Assembly (NCBI GenBank): GCA_949710005.1
Contig: OX453285.1
Coordinates: 6,157,132 to 6,221,131, forward strand
From: Ricordea florida
Taxonomy: Eukaryota; Cnidaria; Anthozoa; Corallimorpharia; Ricordeidae
Length of the DNA: 64,000 nucleotides
Reading direction: 5' to 3'
Under the pieces are notes generated by a model. That model was not told where the DNA came from. It saw only the letters and a list, made by a program, of their open reading frames with translations, and searched no databases. This document shows positions 7,493 to 19,321 of the stretch, one piece after another; the stretch's first letter is position 1; each line of letters starts with the position of its first letter. A program made the translations under genes and the position numbers.

Positions 7493-8218
7493 ATTATGCT
7501 CCTCATCAGCAAGCCTACATACCTTCTTAACTCATTTTTGTCAGGCACAAAAAGCACAAAATTGACCACAATGGACATTTTATTTAATATCTCAACAGGT
7601 ATTTACAGCAATGTGGACTACTATATCTCAATTGAAAGGGGATAAAATGGGCTTCTTATAAAAAAAAGAATCTCATCATGACATCCAATAATATTTCAGT
7701 AAAAAAATCCTAATTAGCATAAATTTGCATAATTATTCATGAGATTTGTGGAAAAAATGAAATTTTTCCAGAATGATAGGTTATTGTACAGAACTGTTAA
7801 AAAGAAAAATGTTCCTCATCATATCAGGAGAGTGTCCTGAAAATCTGGCTGAAAAAGATAAAATCTAGAATTAGATATGATTTTTTATATACAACCATGT
7901 TAGTACATGAAAATCGGCAAAAATTTTTTTTTTTTGGAAAATGTTGTTTGCAGGTGTATCTGTTTAGGGCTGGGTCTGAAAGCATTGAAAAAGGAAAAAG
8001 GGCCCCCCCTCCCCCCGAGGGACCCTCCTCCACCCCTGCCAATCATTGGCAGGCCCCACTGCTAATGCTGCACCTAACTCACAATAACGTTAATTTGGTA
8101 CTAACCTAAGTCATATAAACTACAGTATTTTTTTTGGTATTTCTTTATTTTATTATTTTTTTATTAATTATTTTTATATATCAAGAACAATGCATAATAG
8201 AGATAATAAACTATGAAT
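7493..8218. other. Noncoding gap with no recognisable feature
   Basis: AT-rich sequence with a T-run near 7925 and a C/G-rich patch near 8005-8035. Frames here are short and low-complexity. It separates element A from the piggyBac-derived gene, and I see no terminal repeat. Confidence 0.5.
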
Positions 8219-9837
8219 TTAAGTGTTGTGATACTCCCTGGTGTGAAACTCCGCAAAGCAGTTCTTATCCCCCGTCACATGCATGTAGCTCTTGTTGCAT
8301 TGTGGTGCTCTGCAAAAAGAATACACCCTATTGTCAGCCTTGGTTTTCTTGTAGCACACGACACAGCGTTTCTTCTCCTTGGAGAAAACTGGAATATGCA
8401 CAGTTTCGAACTCCCCCGGAGGAGGAGGAGCTGGTTTCGCTGTGCCATGTACAGGTGGTACATCATATTCAGGGAAATCACACAATTGTCTTACAAGCTC
8501 TTCCCTGAATTGAGCCAGTGAATAATCAGGTGACCTACGAAGGGCTTCATTGTCAGGAAACTTAGCCTGGTGCTCTTTGAAAAGAATAAAACTGTTAACT
8601 ACAGCTATATCAATGAGGTGGAAAAACAAAGTTTTCCACCACCTCATACACTTACGTAAGACATTATTGGTAGCTAAAATCTGATCAGATCTGTCGACTG
8701 CATTCATATATTTATTATAATTACTAATAGTTTTGGGCTGTGGTACCACTTTAGTGCTCCACACACCAGCAGTCTTAGATTTACGGGGACGGGGATCACC
8801 ATAAAACGAAGCAGGGGCGTGGGGTACTATACAAATATAAAATAATATTATAATTGGATGTGTGTATAATCCACAGATATGCTGATATGGGCCAAAAAAT
8901 AAACTTTCTCTTGCATAAATAGTACTTATACAGTTCAAATACTGACCTGGAGGAACAGCAGGGTTAGCAGGACCACGACCAGCAGGAGCAGGAGTAGCAA
9001 AGCCATGGGGGACTACATGGAAACATAAAAATAATTATTGAAATATTTTTATCACCATGTAAATAAATAAATATGCTGGAATCATGTGCAAATGTGCAAA
9101 TGAAAGTAAGAATTTTATATAATAATTTCAAATTTCTACTATTTAGGCTAAATTTATGCCAATTGAAAAATAGTTGACACACCAGGAACATCTGTATCAC
9201 GGGCATCCTCCTGCGTTCCTTCTTCATCTTCTTCAATTACTACACGCTCTCCTTCTTCATGTTCTTCTTCTTCTTCAGCACTAAGATGATTACAAACACA
9301 CTTTGTTTTTACTTAGCTTTATTTAAAATTTAATCACACAAAAAATAAGAAAACAAATGCCAATTCACAAACGCGTACACAACAAAATCAAGCAACACGA
9401 CCCGATCGCATCTCTCCATGGAAACACAACATCACTTTAGCGTCGGCTCGTATTTCGCGTCCCCTTTTGTTAGACCAAAATATCGCTCAAAAAGAAGCTT
9501 TCCTCCAAAATTATTGAGCTGTGTACTCCCGTATATGAATTCATAGATATCTTTTATGACATAGGCAAGAATTCAGACGCAAAAAAGGCATGCTAAAGAG
9601 CATATCCTCGCATTTCAAAAACCTCTGGGCAACTGCGTCACTTTGGGGAAGCCTCGTGTTCGAAAGTTTATTGATCGCTTACCTTGATTCTTCGCTCTGA
9701 TTTTCGAGCTGGCGATCTAAATCGCTTTCCTCGCCACTAGACATACCACCAGGATCTTCATCGCCATCCAAAATCATCTCTAGAACGTCATTTGGATCGA
9801 CATACTCGACTCGCGCTCTCTTCGACACGGACGCCAT
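8219..9837 (-). pseudogene. Spliced piggyBac-derived gene lacking the catalytic core
   Basis: Four exons with consensus junctions: 9837-9683, 9280-9183, 9012-8947 and 8826-8219. Phases agree at all three introns (2, 1, 1). Exon 1 encodes the typical piggyBac-derived acidic N-terminus with GGMSSGEESDLDRQL; exon 2 is Glu-rich; exon 3 is Pro/Ala-rich. Exon 4 holds NYNKYMNAVDRSDQ, RWWKTLFFHLIDIAVVNS and a C-terminal cysteine domain CVVCYKKTKADNRVYSFC...C. The DDD catalytic part that should precede the NKYM motif is absent. It could be a domesticated accessory protein or a deletion derivative with fortuitous splicing. No TTAA-flanked ends were identified. Protein of about 308 codons. Confidence 0.65.
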
Positions 9838-10022
9838 ACTCACGGTCGGAAAGTGAAAAATGAAAAATTCGTCGTGTATGGCACATTTAAGTGTTTTAGC
9901 CCAAAATCGCTCGGTGATTGGCTAAGTCTATAACCTCCCTGTTCTCCAAATATGGAGGGAATCGGATGTAACGCAATTTTTTGCGAATTTTTTTCTTCCT
10001 TGGGTATATATGTACCCAAATT
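9838..10022. other. Upstream region of the piggyBac-derived gene
   Basis: This short gap lies directly upstream of the piggyBac-derived exon 1. It has no clear TATA box at the expected spacing and no coding signal. Confidence 0.35.
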
Positions 10023-10346
10023 TTACTTGCGTGACAGAAATGAGTTAACAATCTCATCAGTAGACAAATTTCCATTATCAAAGTCCTTTACATATATAAA
10101 GTATAAAGTTCTTGACATACCATTAGTTTTAAACTCAAAACGAATATTCTCAATATACCCACGAAATCTTAAAATATTTTTTAGTAAATCTGACTTGATT
10201 TCCTCTATAAAATCATAAATGTGTAAACGATTGTTATTGTAATAAATAAACCCAGAAACATTAAATTTATTAATACCAGTCATTTCTTCCTCACTTTCCT
10301 TGCAAAATATATACCAACCCCTACCACGCCCAACCCAAAGTTTCAA
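10023..10346 (-). CDS. Orphan frame, possibly a displaced element-A gene
   Basis: 107 codons. The second half reads naturally (NKFNVSGFIYYNNNRLHIYD, then KSDLLKNILRFRGYIENIRF), with AT-rich codon use like element A. The start is uncertain: a Met near residue 22 may be better than the first. Its upstream sequence shares a block with the nuclease gene. I recognise no family. It may be a small gene of element A separated from it by the 7.5-9.9 kb segment. Confidence 0.35.
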   Translation of the reverse strand: MKLWVGRGRGWYIFCKESEEEMTGINKFNVSGFIYYNNNRLHIYDFIEEIKSDLLKNILRFRGYIENIRFEFKTNGMSRTLYFIYVKDFDNGNLSTDEIVNSFLSRK

Positions 10347-10383
10347 TTTTTATACAACGCTCCCACAAAAGATACAAATTTGG

Positions 10384-10412
10384 CCACACCCTAATTTGCA
10401 TAAAACCATTTT
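10384..10412 (-). promoter_or_regulatory. Shared upstream block (copy 2)
   Basis: The minus strand reads AAATGGTTTTATGCAAATTA and then GGGTGTGG, matching the block at 7117-7152 except for one substitution and a six-base gap. Directly to the right, 10413-10490 holds two copies of a 43-base unit (CATTTTGAGCCAWAAAATTA then ATGACCACRCCC). Confidence 0.4.
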
Positions 10413-10499
10413 GAGCCATAAAATTAATGACCACGCCCTAAAACCATTTTGAGCCAAAAAATTAATGACCACACCCATTGAGCCAGAATCGGCCTCCCC

Positions 10500-13400
10500 C
10501 CACTACTCCAGTTTAAAGTGTTAACAATGGAAGGATTTCTAGCCACTTAGAAGGCCCTAACTATTTCCATAACATAGGCCTCATATTTGGCAAATTTTTA
10601 GACCCTTAAATTTTTTGGTCCTTACAATCGGCCATCTTTAGCCCCTCAAAAAGCCCTTAGAAATCGACCCATTTTTAATCTAACCTTAAGTGGGCCTCAA
10701 AATAGGCCATTTTAACACCCTCAAAATGGGCCTTCAAAATGGGCGATCTTTTGCTCCTCAAAACAGGCCCTAAAGGTCGGCCCATTTTTAATCAATTTTA
10801 ATACAAGCCTATAAATTGGTCAATGTTTTGTCCTTTAAAGTGGGTCTTCAAAATTTGGCTTTTTTAGCAATTCAAAAATGAGTCCTAAAAATCGACATGT
10901 TGTTAGCCTTTTACTACAGGCCTTAAAATTGGCCCATTTTTAAACCTTCAAAATGGGCTCTTAAAATCACTGTATGTTAGCCCACCAAAGGCCTTAAAAA
11001 GCAGGCCTAAAAATCGGCTCATGTTTAGACCCTGAAATTGGGTCCGCAAAATCGGTTATTTTTAGCCCCTAAAAAGGCCCGAGATTGGCTGATACTTAAA
11101 TTAAATTACATTAAAATTGGACTAATTTTACCCCTTAAAAATTATTCTTACTTTAGCCCACTTAAATAAGGTTAAGAATTAGACCATCTTTAGACTTTAA
11201 ATTTGGGGCCTTTAAATCGACCATTTTATAATTAAACCACTCAAAACAGGCTGTAAATATCGACTTAATTTTAGCCCCAGACAATGGGCCTTACAATTAG
11301 CCCTAAAAATCGACCATGCTTAGTCCCTCGAATAAAGCCCCCCCAAAGTGGCCCAATTTTAGGCCCTCAACATAGGCCCTCAAACTGGTCCATTTTTAAC
11401 ACCTTAAAAAGAGCACTTAAAATCGGCGTACTTTTATCCCCTTAAAATGGGCCCTAAAATGAACAAATTTTTGACCTTCGAGTTTAAAATTGGACTATTT
11501 TTACACCTTTAAAAAGGGCCCTCAAAATAAGCCATTTTTATCCCTCAAAAAGGCCCTCAAATTGTCCTAATTTTAGCCTCCTAAAACAGGCCCACATAAT
11601 CGGCCATTTTTCAGCCCCTGAACATGCATGGGCCCTCAAAATAAGCCATTTTTAACACATTTAAAAGGATCTTGAGATCGGACTATTCTAAGCTCCTCAA
11701 AGAAGGCTCTTAAAATTGTACCACCTTAGCCCACTAAAATGGGATTTGGACCCTCAAAATGGGCATTCAAAATTGGTCGACTTTTAGCTTCTTAAAACAA
11801 GACCTAAAAATTGGTCCATCTTTAGCAACGAAATAGGCCTTAGGTTTTGTCCCATTTAAGTGGTCTTTTTATGCCCCCTTAAATAGGCCTCAAAGTTAGC
11901 CCATTTTAGATCCTCAAAATGGGCTCTTAAAATCGGCCATTGTTAGCCACTCAAAACAGCCGTAAAAACTGGCGTATTCGTTTACTAAAATGACCTTAGA
12001 AATTGGCCCATTTAAAGACCCTTAAGACCCAACTGTGGGGTCCATTTTCAGCCCCTTAAAATGGGCCTCACAATTAACCCTCGAAATCGATTATTTTTAG
12101 TTCCTCAAAAAATGCGTGTAGAATGTATGTATGTTCATTTGCCACAAGATTAAAAGTAATACAGACACAAGCAATAATAATAATAATAATAATAATGAAG
12201 TTGATAAAAAAGGATGGATGTTACAATAATTGTGAAGAGAAGACCCCGAGAAATCACCGGGCTTATAAGAGGGACCCCCTCACATGCTTCGTATGTAGTC
12301 CTCATTTACATTTTAAAGTGCGTTGTAGACTCTATACAAGCGGAAGGCAACTTCATAGTCACAGCGTGAAAAGACAAATATTTGAATCGGACCATTTTAA
12401 GCCCCATAAAAATCGTCTTAATTTTTGCCCCCTAAAACAGGCCCTCAATAGCTCCTTAAGAACGGCTAAAAAAATTGATCCATTTTTGAACTCTCAAAAT
12501 TGGCCTAAAAGTAAGTCCATTTTTATACCCTCAAAATGGGCTATTAAAATCGGCCATTTTTAGTCACTTAAAACAGGCGTAAAAATCGGCTTATTCTTAT
12601 TCTTAAATGAGCTTAAAAAATTGCCTATTTTAAGACCCTCGAGATTGGCCCATTTTCGAAAAGACTCTTTTTAGTCCCTCAAACAGGGCCCTTAAAGAAG
12701 GGCATTTTTAACCCCCTAGAAGAAGTCCTCAAATCGGATTATTTTTATTCCTCTTTAAGGTTACACAATACCTTCGCGGGTGTCCTTCGGAAAAAAATTC
12801 GTACGCGCGTTGTTTTAAAGTAAACTACCACAAACTATATATCAATAGAAAGGTAAAGAACTGTAGAATTCGAAAAAAAATATCCGTTGTTTGGCAGAGC
12901 CATTATTGAGAAGAAAAAAGCCAATAAACCGAAAACGACCGAGTGTCATTCCGCCGAATTAATCGGGTATGTAGAATGGACGGATAATTTTGAAATTTGG
13001 CCAGAACATTCATTAAGCATCGAGGAACAAAAACGTGTCGGGGATTAGCTTTAATTTAGATATTTCTCATTTTACGGCCGCGAACGCAACGGGGTCGGCA
13101 AATTATTCGCTACTACAACTTTACGGGTCTATAAAAAGATAACCAATAAGAATTACGAAAAAGCCTGACACCCTTTTAGAGATTGATGCTTGCTGATTTA
13201 CATTGTGCAGTTCTTTTGCAGTAGTGGCTGCGTTTGATACCCGATTAATTCGGCAGAATGACACTCGGTCGTTTTCGGTTTATCGGCTTCTTTCTTCTCA
13301 ATAATGGCTCTGCCAAACAACGGATATTTTTTTTCGAATTCTACAGTTCTTTACCTTTCTATTGATATATAGTTTGTGGTAGTTTACTTTAAAACAACGC

Positions 13401-13720
13401 GCGTACGAATTTTTTTCCGAAGGACACCCGCGAAGGTATTGTGTAACCTTAATGGGCCTTAAAATACGCCAATTTTTGTTCCCTCAGAATGGGTCCTTAA
13501 AATCGGCCCATATTAGCCCCCTGAAATAGGCTTCAAAATTGGGCTATATTTAGACCCTCAAAGTGGGTCCTCAAAATTGGGCTATTTTTAGTCCCCTAGA
13601 ATAGGCCTCCAAATTAGCATAAGCAGTCAAAATCGGCTATTTAAAACCTTCTTAAAAGGCCCCAAAAATCGGAACATTTTTTGTCCGTAAAATGGGCCTG
13701 CTGGCATAATATGGTATGAT
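10500..13720. repeat. 3.2-kb degenerate tandem-repeat field
   Basis: Dozens of diverged units of roughly 35-50 bases built on a theme of CCCTCAAAATGGGCC, TTAAAATCGGCC and CATTTTTAG. Unit length and sequence drift strongly, as in an old minisatellite with no recent homogenisation. A 690-bp MITE interrupts it (12759-13448) and a small unrelated segment with an (AAT)n run lies at about 12120-12390. There is no convincing coding potential. Confidence 0.8.
12759..13448. mobile_element. 690-bp MITE with ~212-bp inverted arms and TTAA duplication
   Basis: Arms 12759-12970 and 13237-13448 are near-perfect inverted copies beginning GGTTACACAATACCTTCG. TTAA flanks both ends (12755-12758 and 13449-13452). 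The flanking sequence is the tandem-repeat field, so insertion was into that field. TTAA target choice is the piggyBac rule, although the ends are GG rather than the usual CC. The loop has no frame. Long near-identical arms suggest a fairly recent insertion. Confidence 0.85.
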
Positions 13721-14497
13721 ATATGACAATTTATCTGTTGTGATGGTATATGATCTGACATAATTTCTACTTAGCATGAAAATTTAACAAATCGAATGGG
13801 GTTTAGCGTTGTCTGTACTCTTATCGACAACCAGTACGCCTCATCACAGTGGTCAAAAGGTTGTGGAGTCCACAACAAACTTTCCATTTGCTTTTACCAC
13901 AATAGCCACCTTAAAAAAAACGTGAAAGAAAATGTTTTTTTTTTTTCAGAGCGTGACCGAAGATCGTGACACAAAGAAAGAGCAAACGTTGTCTATAACT
14001 CTCTCGCAATATGATTGGTTTATTCTCCAAAATGAGCGTTTCTGATTGGCTATTGCGTGACACATTGACGCGAGCAGGGTTGTCTAGACTTATATCGGCA
14101 ACGGCAAATTAGCCAGTTAGATTGCGAGATTAGTAGCAATTGTGGTAAAAATCCACTTGGAAACGAAGCAGATAGCAATAAGATGCCAACGTAGAAAAAA
14201 CTCTAATTAAGATTATTAATGAGCATTTATGTTGAAATATGGTGTTGTAGAAAGATTGTAAGTTGTGCCTCGTGAGTTCCGTTTCCTCTTTTGTAATTTA
14301 ATTCTTTAACACATCCATTTGGAAATCATAGGTGATCCCTGCAATTTGATTGGCCCATAGCAGTGTCATTTATTCACGAATCGCACTATCTTAGGCTCTA
14401 AATCGCAAAGATAAGATATCAAATCAAATTTACAATAACATATTGGCACTTGACTATTTAATGTTATACAGTAGCATTTGCGCTTCGTTTCGTGCTA
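13721..14497. other. Intergenic sequence with nothing recognised
   Basis: No frame above background and no structured repeat was seen here. It is moderately AT-rich. Confidence 0.4.
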
Positions 14498-14555
14498 TTT
14501 TGGTCTGAAATCATACTTGTGATATTTGAAATGAAGAGTATGATTTCAGACCAAA
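14498..14555. repeat. Short perfect hairpin
   Basis: TTTGGTCTGAAATCATACT and its exact complement AGTATGATTTCAGACCAAA are separated by about 18 bases. It could be a minimal foldback element or a transcribed hairpin. Confidence 0.6.
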
Positions 14556-14999
14556 TTGCACTCAACTCAGTTCAATTGCCATTATTAATTCTTCAAATAT
14601 GATATATATGTCATAACTATTGAGTAGAAACTTAGAACAACTAACCTTTAACAGTGTGATAAAGTGTAAATAATAAAAAGGTGAGTACTTAATGACTTCG
14701 AAGAACCTCAATAAAAGAGAATCTTGGCATAAACACCCAAGGCAAACTTTGCGTTTTTTTGCAAAGCTAGTCCTATGACGTCATCGCATGCCGACCTATC
14801 TCACTAACAGCAGAACGTAAAACGTTTCTCCGGAAATTCTGTCAGCTTTTTTCTACTTTATCATTTCTCATATGGTAACATAGCAGATAGCAAAAGGAGA
14901 GGTTTCATTCCAGGTCCGACTGCATAGTGGAACAACTTTCTTTCCATAAATAGAAAAATTCCACTATATCGTATAAGGTCACAGGCTCTAACTGGTGCA

Positions 15000-15770
15000 A
15001 TTAAAAAATACAGTCACAATAACTATAGCCAATACTTTATTTGGATCAATTATCTCCTGGACTGGGAAGAGGAGGTGGGAAATTGGCCGGACACTCTGCG
15101 CCAATTATCTGTTGTTCTCCCACATTTCATTTTGTCGTCTGGAGCCCAAGTCGAAGCTGTCTTGGGATGTGGTTTGCGTCCATTCTATTAAGATGTGTCC
15201 GATGTCACCGGATAATTTGTTCACTAATAAGGCTGATGTTAGCTCCGTTGAACATCTGTTTGTTGGATACTTTTATAGACAAAAAAAATATTAATATGCC
15301 TTTCTTAAAAAATTTCAATTCTTGCGCAGAAAAAAAAATCAAGCTTGGTCTCATCGCTCTTGGTCATACGCCATCTTTCGCATCCGTATAACAAAACAGA
15401 TACAATGATTGATTTGATGACCTTCCGCATGGTACTAAGTTAACTTTCAGATAGCCTTATTTCAAGATGTTTCTGGGCTTGTTTAAAAACTACTCTGGCT
15501 CCTCTTTGGACCAGTATTCTCCCATGATAAGCAAACTGGAACATCTCTTCTACGTCTTTTCCATCAACTCGAATCCTTACAGTCGCGAAGCTGTTCCACC
15601 TCATCGTTGTGTTCCCATATGGGCCCACATTGTTGACTTTAGATTCAATAGGTTCCTTCTTTTTGTAAGCTTCATTACATCTTCTCTAAAGCTGCTGAGT
15701 TTCCACTACATGCCTGTGTTTCCATCTATGGAGGTCTTTCTCAACCCAATCCATCACAAGCAAGAATAAA
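15000..15770 (-). mobile_element. Non-LTR retrotransposon, 3' reverse-transcriptase remnant
   Basis: On the minus strand, fragments in changing frames read like the C-terminal part of a LINE polymerase: VDGKDVEEMFQFAYHGRIL, then a stop, then RKVIKSIIVSVLLYGCERW, a shift in a T-run, and RMDANHIPRQLRL. The LLYGCExW segment and the RMxxxxxPRQ segment follow the usual order after the palm domain. Several stops and shifts show that it is dead. Clade (RTE- or CR1-like) is uncertain. Confidence 0.6.
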
Positions 15771-16158
15771 GTGCCACAAATGCAACATGCTTGTTTCACA
15801 CTGGCCTTGACTTTAAACACATACATACATAGCAATCATATATAACTTTCACCAACAATAGCATTCACTTTATTTACTAAAAGACGTAACATGCTATTTT
15901 AATAGTAAAACTATTATATAACGTGACTTGACGGGATGCCTGAAGGGCGGTTTCAGGTCCCGTATTCCGTTCTTTTTTAAGCAGCTCCCATTTTATTTCT
16001 GGTCCCACTCTTTTTTTCTTAACGCAGACCTGCTAATCTTCCCAGTTAGTGTTCGTGGTAAATTCTTCACAATTTCCACCTAGAAATAAATGCGTACTAA
16101 GGTTATTTCATTTCAATTCTAGTAGCTACACATTATACTTATGTTCTATAGAAATATA

Positions 16159-16334
16159 GGGTGCGTTCCTTTGGCATGATCCGGATTGTGATTTGCGATC
16201 GGAGATAACGAAGCAAGAAAGGAACCGATTAATGCACTTTTGACAAGGATTGGCATCGGTTCCTTTGATGCGCCGTGATCTGAGTGATGGCGGACCATAA
16301 ATCCAAATCCTGATCGTATCAAAGGAACGCACCC
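16159..16334. mobile_element. 176-bp MITE
   Basis: Terminal inverted repeats GGGTGCGTTCCTTTG and CAAAGGAACGCACCC bound the element. Inner sequence is also partly self-complementary around ATCCGGAT-like and GATCTGAG-like segments. The flanks do not give a clear target duplication. The GGG ends recall Harbinger- or hAT-derived MITEs. Confidence 0.75.
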
Positions 16335-16597
16335 TTACTTATATGAAAATAAGCATTTTCACAAGATTTACACCTTGAAGCAGTCTTTTATACCTGGCTA
16401 ACAACCACACTGCCATCATGGATCCATCCATCAAATATTTGCTCCTTTATTCCTTACTCCCATAGTTTATTAATTCGTTTATCTATTCACTTCGCTATAT
16501 CAGATGCTTCCCTTTTATGCCGCCTTTACTTTGGTGATTGACTGATGTATGGATAACTCATTGCGTATTCATATCTAATCATTAATTTAAGGAGAAG

Positions 16598-16599
<2 letters not shown>

Positions 16600-16636
<37 letters not shown>
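16600..16636. repeat. (AT)n microsatellite
   Basis: An uninterrupted run of AT dinucleotides. The 16335-17316 interval around it shows no gene. Confidence 0.9.
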
Positions 16637-16637
<1 letters not shown>

Positions 16638-17316
16638 GCTTATGATGCACAGGGTTAAATAATAAAGTTTGAGGCTCCACCGGCTCAAACGTAATAGATT
16701 GTGACAGTCACTAATTTAGTACATATGCGTCATTGACCAAATGTGAAATCAAAATGGCTGCCTTTTTGTCGAATTCATCATTTGAAGCGTAGTCGAGGTC
16801 AATAAAAACGCAAAAAAGACCGAGGTCAATATCAATGCAGTCATCGTGACCGAACAAGATTGGTCAATAAAGGAGTTATAACACCTCTTGCTTTTCATTT
16901 ACGTAAAATATACATTCATTTCCTTCAACAGTTGAAACTCTGCTGCAAATCTACGTTCATTAGCACTTCCATGAACTTTATTAATGCGAACGAACTTTCA
17001 ATAACTCTATTTGCATATGTATTAACATTCAATAGCAACAACGGATGAACAATTGCAGCTTCGGACAATCAAAGATAACAAATCTACTCTCAATCTTTCG
17101 CAATGGTTAATCATTAACACCAATAGAAAATCAATTGCATAGTATGGCAATCAATGGTGTATAAGGGACATACAAAAATACGATTTGCATAGACACGCAC
17201 AATCAATTGCACCTTCATACAATCGTTTATTCGAAATGGTCAATCGTTAACAAGCAAAGGAAATGACCTTTTCTAAGCTCTGGACATAAAATACTGATAT
17301 AAGTATACAAACTTAC

Positions 17317-17416
17317 CGTCCCCTGGGTGGGGTGGGGCGTGCTAACAACGGCGCTTTCTGATACTGCAGGGTGCTTGTTTAGGCACGCTTCCACCAAGTG
17401 CGGGTGAATATTATCC
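17317..17416 (-). CDS. ACSM-like exon 13 (last traced)
   Basis: Encodes DNIHPHLVEACLNKHPAVSE then SAVVSTPHPTQGT. Acceptor TTACAG, donor GTAAGT, phase 0 out. Matches the family PFEVExALxEHPAVxESAVVxxPxP segment with a divergent start. No later exon was found to the left in the 3.6 kb down to the tandem repeat field. Confidence 0.8.
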
Positions 17417-18277
17417 CTGTAACAAATAAGTAACTTAATGTTAAATCAGTTCTGAACGATGTGTACCAAATTTGCAATTATTACCATCTATTACATTGGT
17501 ATCGCATTTCTAATGCTTTGATTGGCTCATTCAATCCCGTTTACTAGTTTATTAATCGCACTTTGAAAACTGATTGCGTCACGTTGCACTAGATATTCTT
17601 AGACCTGCGAGGAGACAAAATGGCGGCAAGATTTCCAAATATAAACAACTCGGAAGGAAACGAAAATATATCACGCTTCGGTTTACAGTCAAGATATTTT
17701 GAATGAATGGCCTTTCTGCTGTTTACATTGCCAGTGAAAATCGGAAAATTACAGTTTACATTCGAAGGTATTTTCAGCAGGTTCAGCGACAAAGAAACGG
17801 TTTGTTTTATCACTGCATTTTCAGTACTACGAATTACTATAACTTTGAACTGTGACACGTGGTTTTGTAAGCAACCGTTTTATTTTTGTTTTTCTTCTCT
17901 TTCTTTCTTTTCTTTTTTTTTTTTTGATGACGAGCTTTGCCATCGCTCTCTGTTTCATTCACACCGCAACAAAGCTGTCGCTTTCATTCATGCGTTGCCG
18001 CGAAATAAATGTAACAAACGTATTTTTCTTTAGGAAAAATTAACAAAAAACTGCGTTAATTTAGCTTTAGAACTTTGCTTTTTTGTTGAATGATGAAAGC
18101 ATAATCTGGCTCAATTTTGCGGAATATCCCCTAGTTTTAGTTAACTCGTCCTATGGCCTCGTCCAATAAGAATCAGGCGATTTGAGAATAATTTTTAAAT
18201 ACAGAACCAATTAGATAGCTCAAAATTCCAGGGTTGCTGAGTTGGTATATACTAGTTGCTAAATAGTCTCTGCCTAC

Positions 18278-18353
18278 CCTGCACTGAAAATGGAGTCATC
18301 ACAGCGTTCAGGGAACCAAAGGTACCCATCATTGTCCTTCTTACCACGATCAC
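18278..18353 (-). CDS. ACSM-like exon 12
   Basis: Encodes DRGKKDNDGYLWFPERCDD then SIFSAG. Acceptor ATTTCAG, donor GTAGGC. Phase 1 in, 0+2 out. The usual FxGRxDDVI reads FPERCDDSI, so a conserved Arg is shifted by one position. Confidence 0.8.
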
Positions 18354-18978
18354 CTGAAATCCGACAGTATTATTGATGAGTACTTCTCAGGCCATGCATC
18401 CTACAGTGAGCACAAATAAAGCCATTAGCATTATTGACCTTTAAACTATCTCATCCATGATCAAAATCTTCATGGAGGCTATTGTACCGCTATAAGCGGG
18501 CCGTTTTGACTACAGTGAATATCACCATGTCCACGGTTTATTATATATTGTATTATTATATCTACAGCCCCTGTATTTGAGCAAACGTGCGCTCTGATTG
18601 GTTCCCTATTCATAGTATATCAGCTCACATAACATTAGTACGGAAAACGGCCATCATGGAGGAATGATTTCTTGAATTAGACGGAGAGAAATTACAGTCT
18701 TGCTTAAAAAAAAATACTATCTAAGCAAATAAATATGGCATTGACTGATTCAACGGTAAGTGAGCAAATTATATGGTGAAATTGTTTATTACAAACGATA
18801 GTGAAACTCTATTAGCTCATATACGACTCGATTTCGTGGAATAATTGTTAGATATAGATAGCACCCTGCACGTGCTATGATTGGTCAAAAACCCATGTTT
18901 TTTCAGAGTATAAAACACAGAAACAGCGTGTTATATCGTTTTTCGCCACATTACCTCTAATCGACATTTTTGTTAGAG

Positions 18979-19155
18979 ATGGCAAAAAGAAACATTTTCT
19001 TAGAGGAACTTCATGTTGGTGCTCTCTGTGAAGCAGCAGAAAGTTTTGAAGCTGAGATTAATATAACAAATAAAGAAGAAGAGGCAAAAACAGTCGAGAA
19101 GTTGGTATTAAATGGCGTCAGCTTGTCGATCTGTGTGCCTTGTTGTTTCTACTGA
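18979..19155 (+). other. Possible short element-derived frame
   Basis: A frame MAKRNIFLEELHVGALCEAA... of about 58 codons lies immediately before the foldback element at 19155. It has believable codon use at its start but no recognisable domain. It may be the N-terminal scrap of a transposon gene. Confidence 0.2.
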
Positions 19156-19321
19156 AAAAGCCTAAGCCGTGTATTACACTGTGATAAAACATTCCAGACA
19201 TTTGAGAACACTCGAGAAATGCAGAAACCTTTCCCCTATGGCTCGTGTTTTCTACATATCACTGCTGTTCTGAAATGCCCGTCGCGTTTTATCACAGTGT
19301 AATGTACGGCATAGGCTTCTT
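19155..19321. mobile_element. ~167-bp foldback element
   Basis: Arms AAGCCTAAGCCGTGTATTAC (continuing ACTGTGATAAAAC) and its near complement at 19285-19320 enclose about 95 bases. Three mismatches in 36. A MITE-like hairpin in the intron between ACSM exons 11 and 12. Confidence 0.7.

Noticed and set aside
12123..12563. 146-residue frame within the tandem-repeat field
   Set aside because: It is low in coding character, spans an (AAT)n tract and repeat units, and shows no domain.
10500..13720. CRISPR-like spaced repeats
   Set aside because: Units are degenerate and lack constant direct repeats and spacers, and the DNA is eukaryotic.
15041..15391. Plus-strand 116-residue frame
   Set aside because: It is antisense to the LINE reverse-transcriptase remnant.
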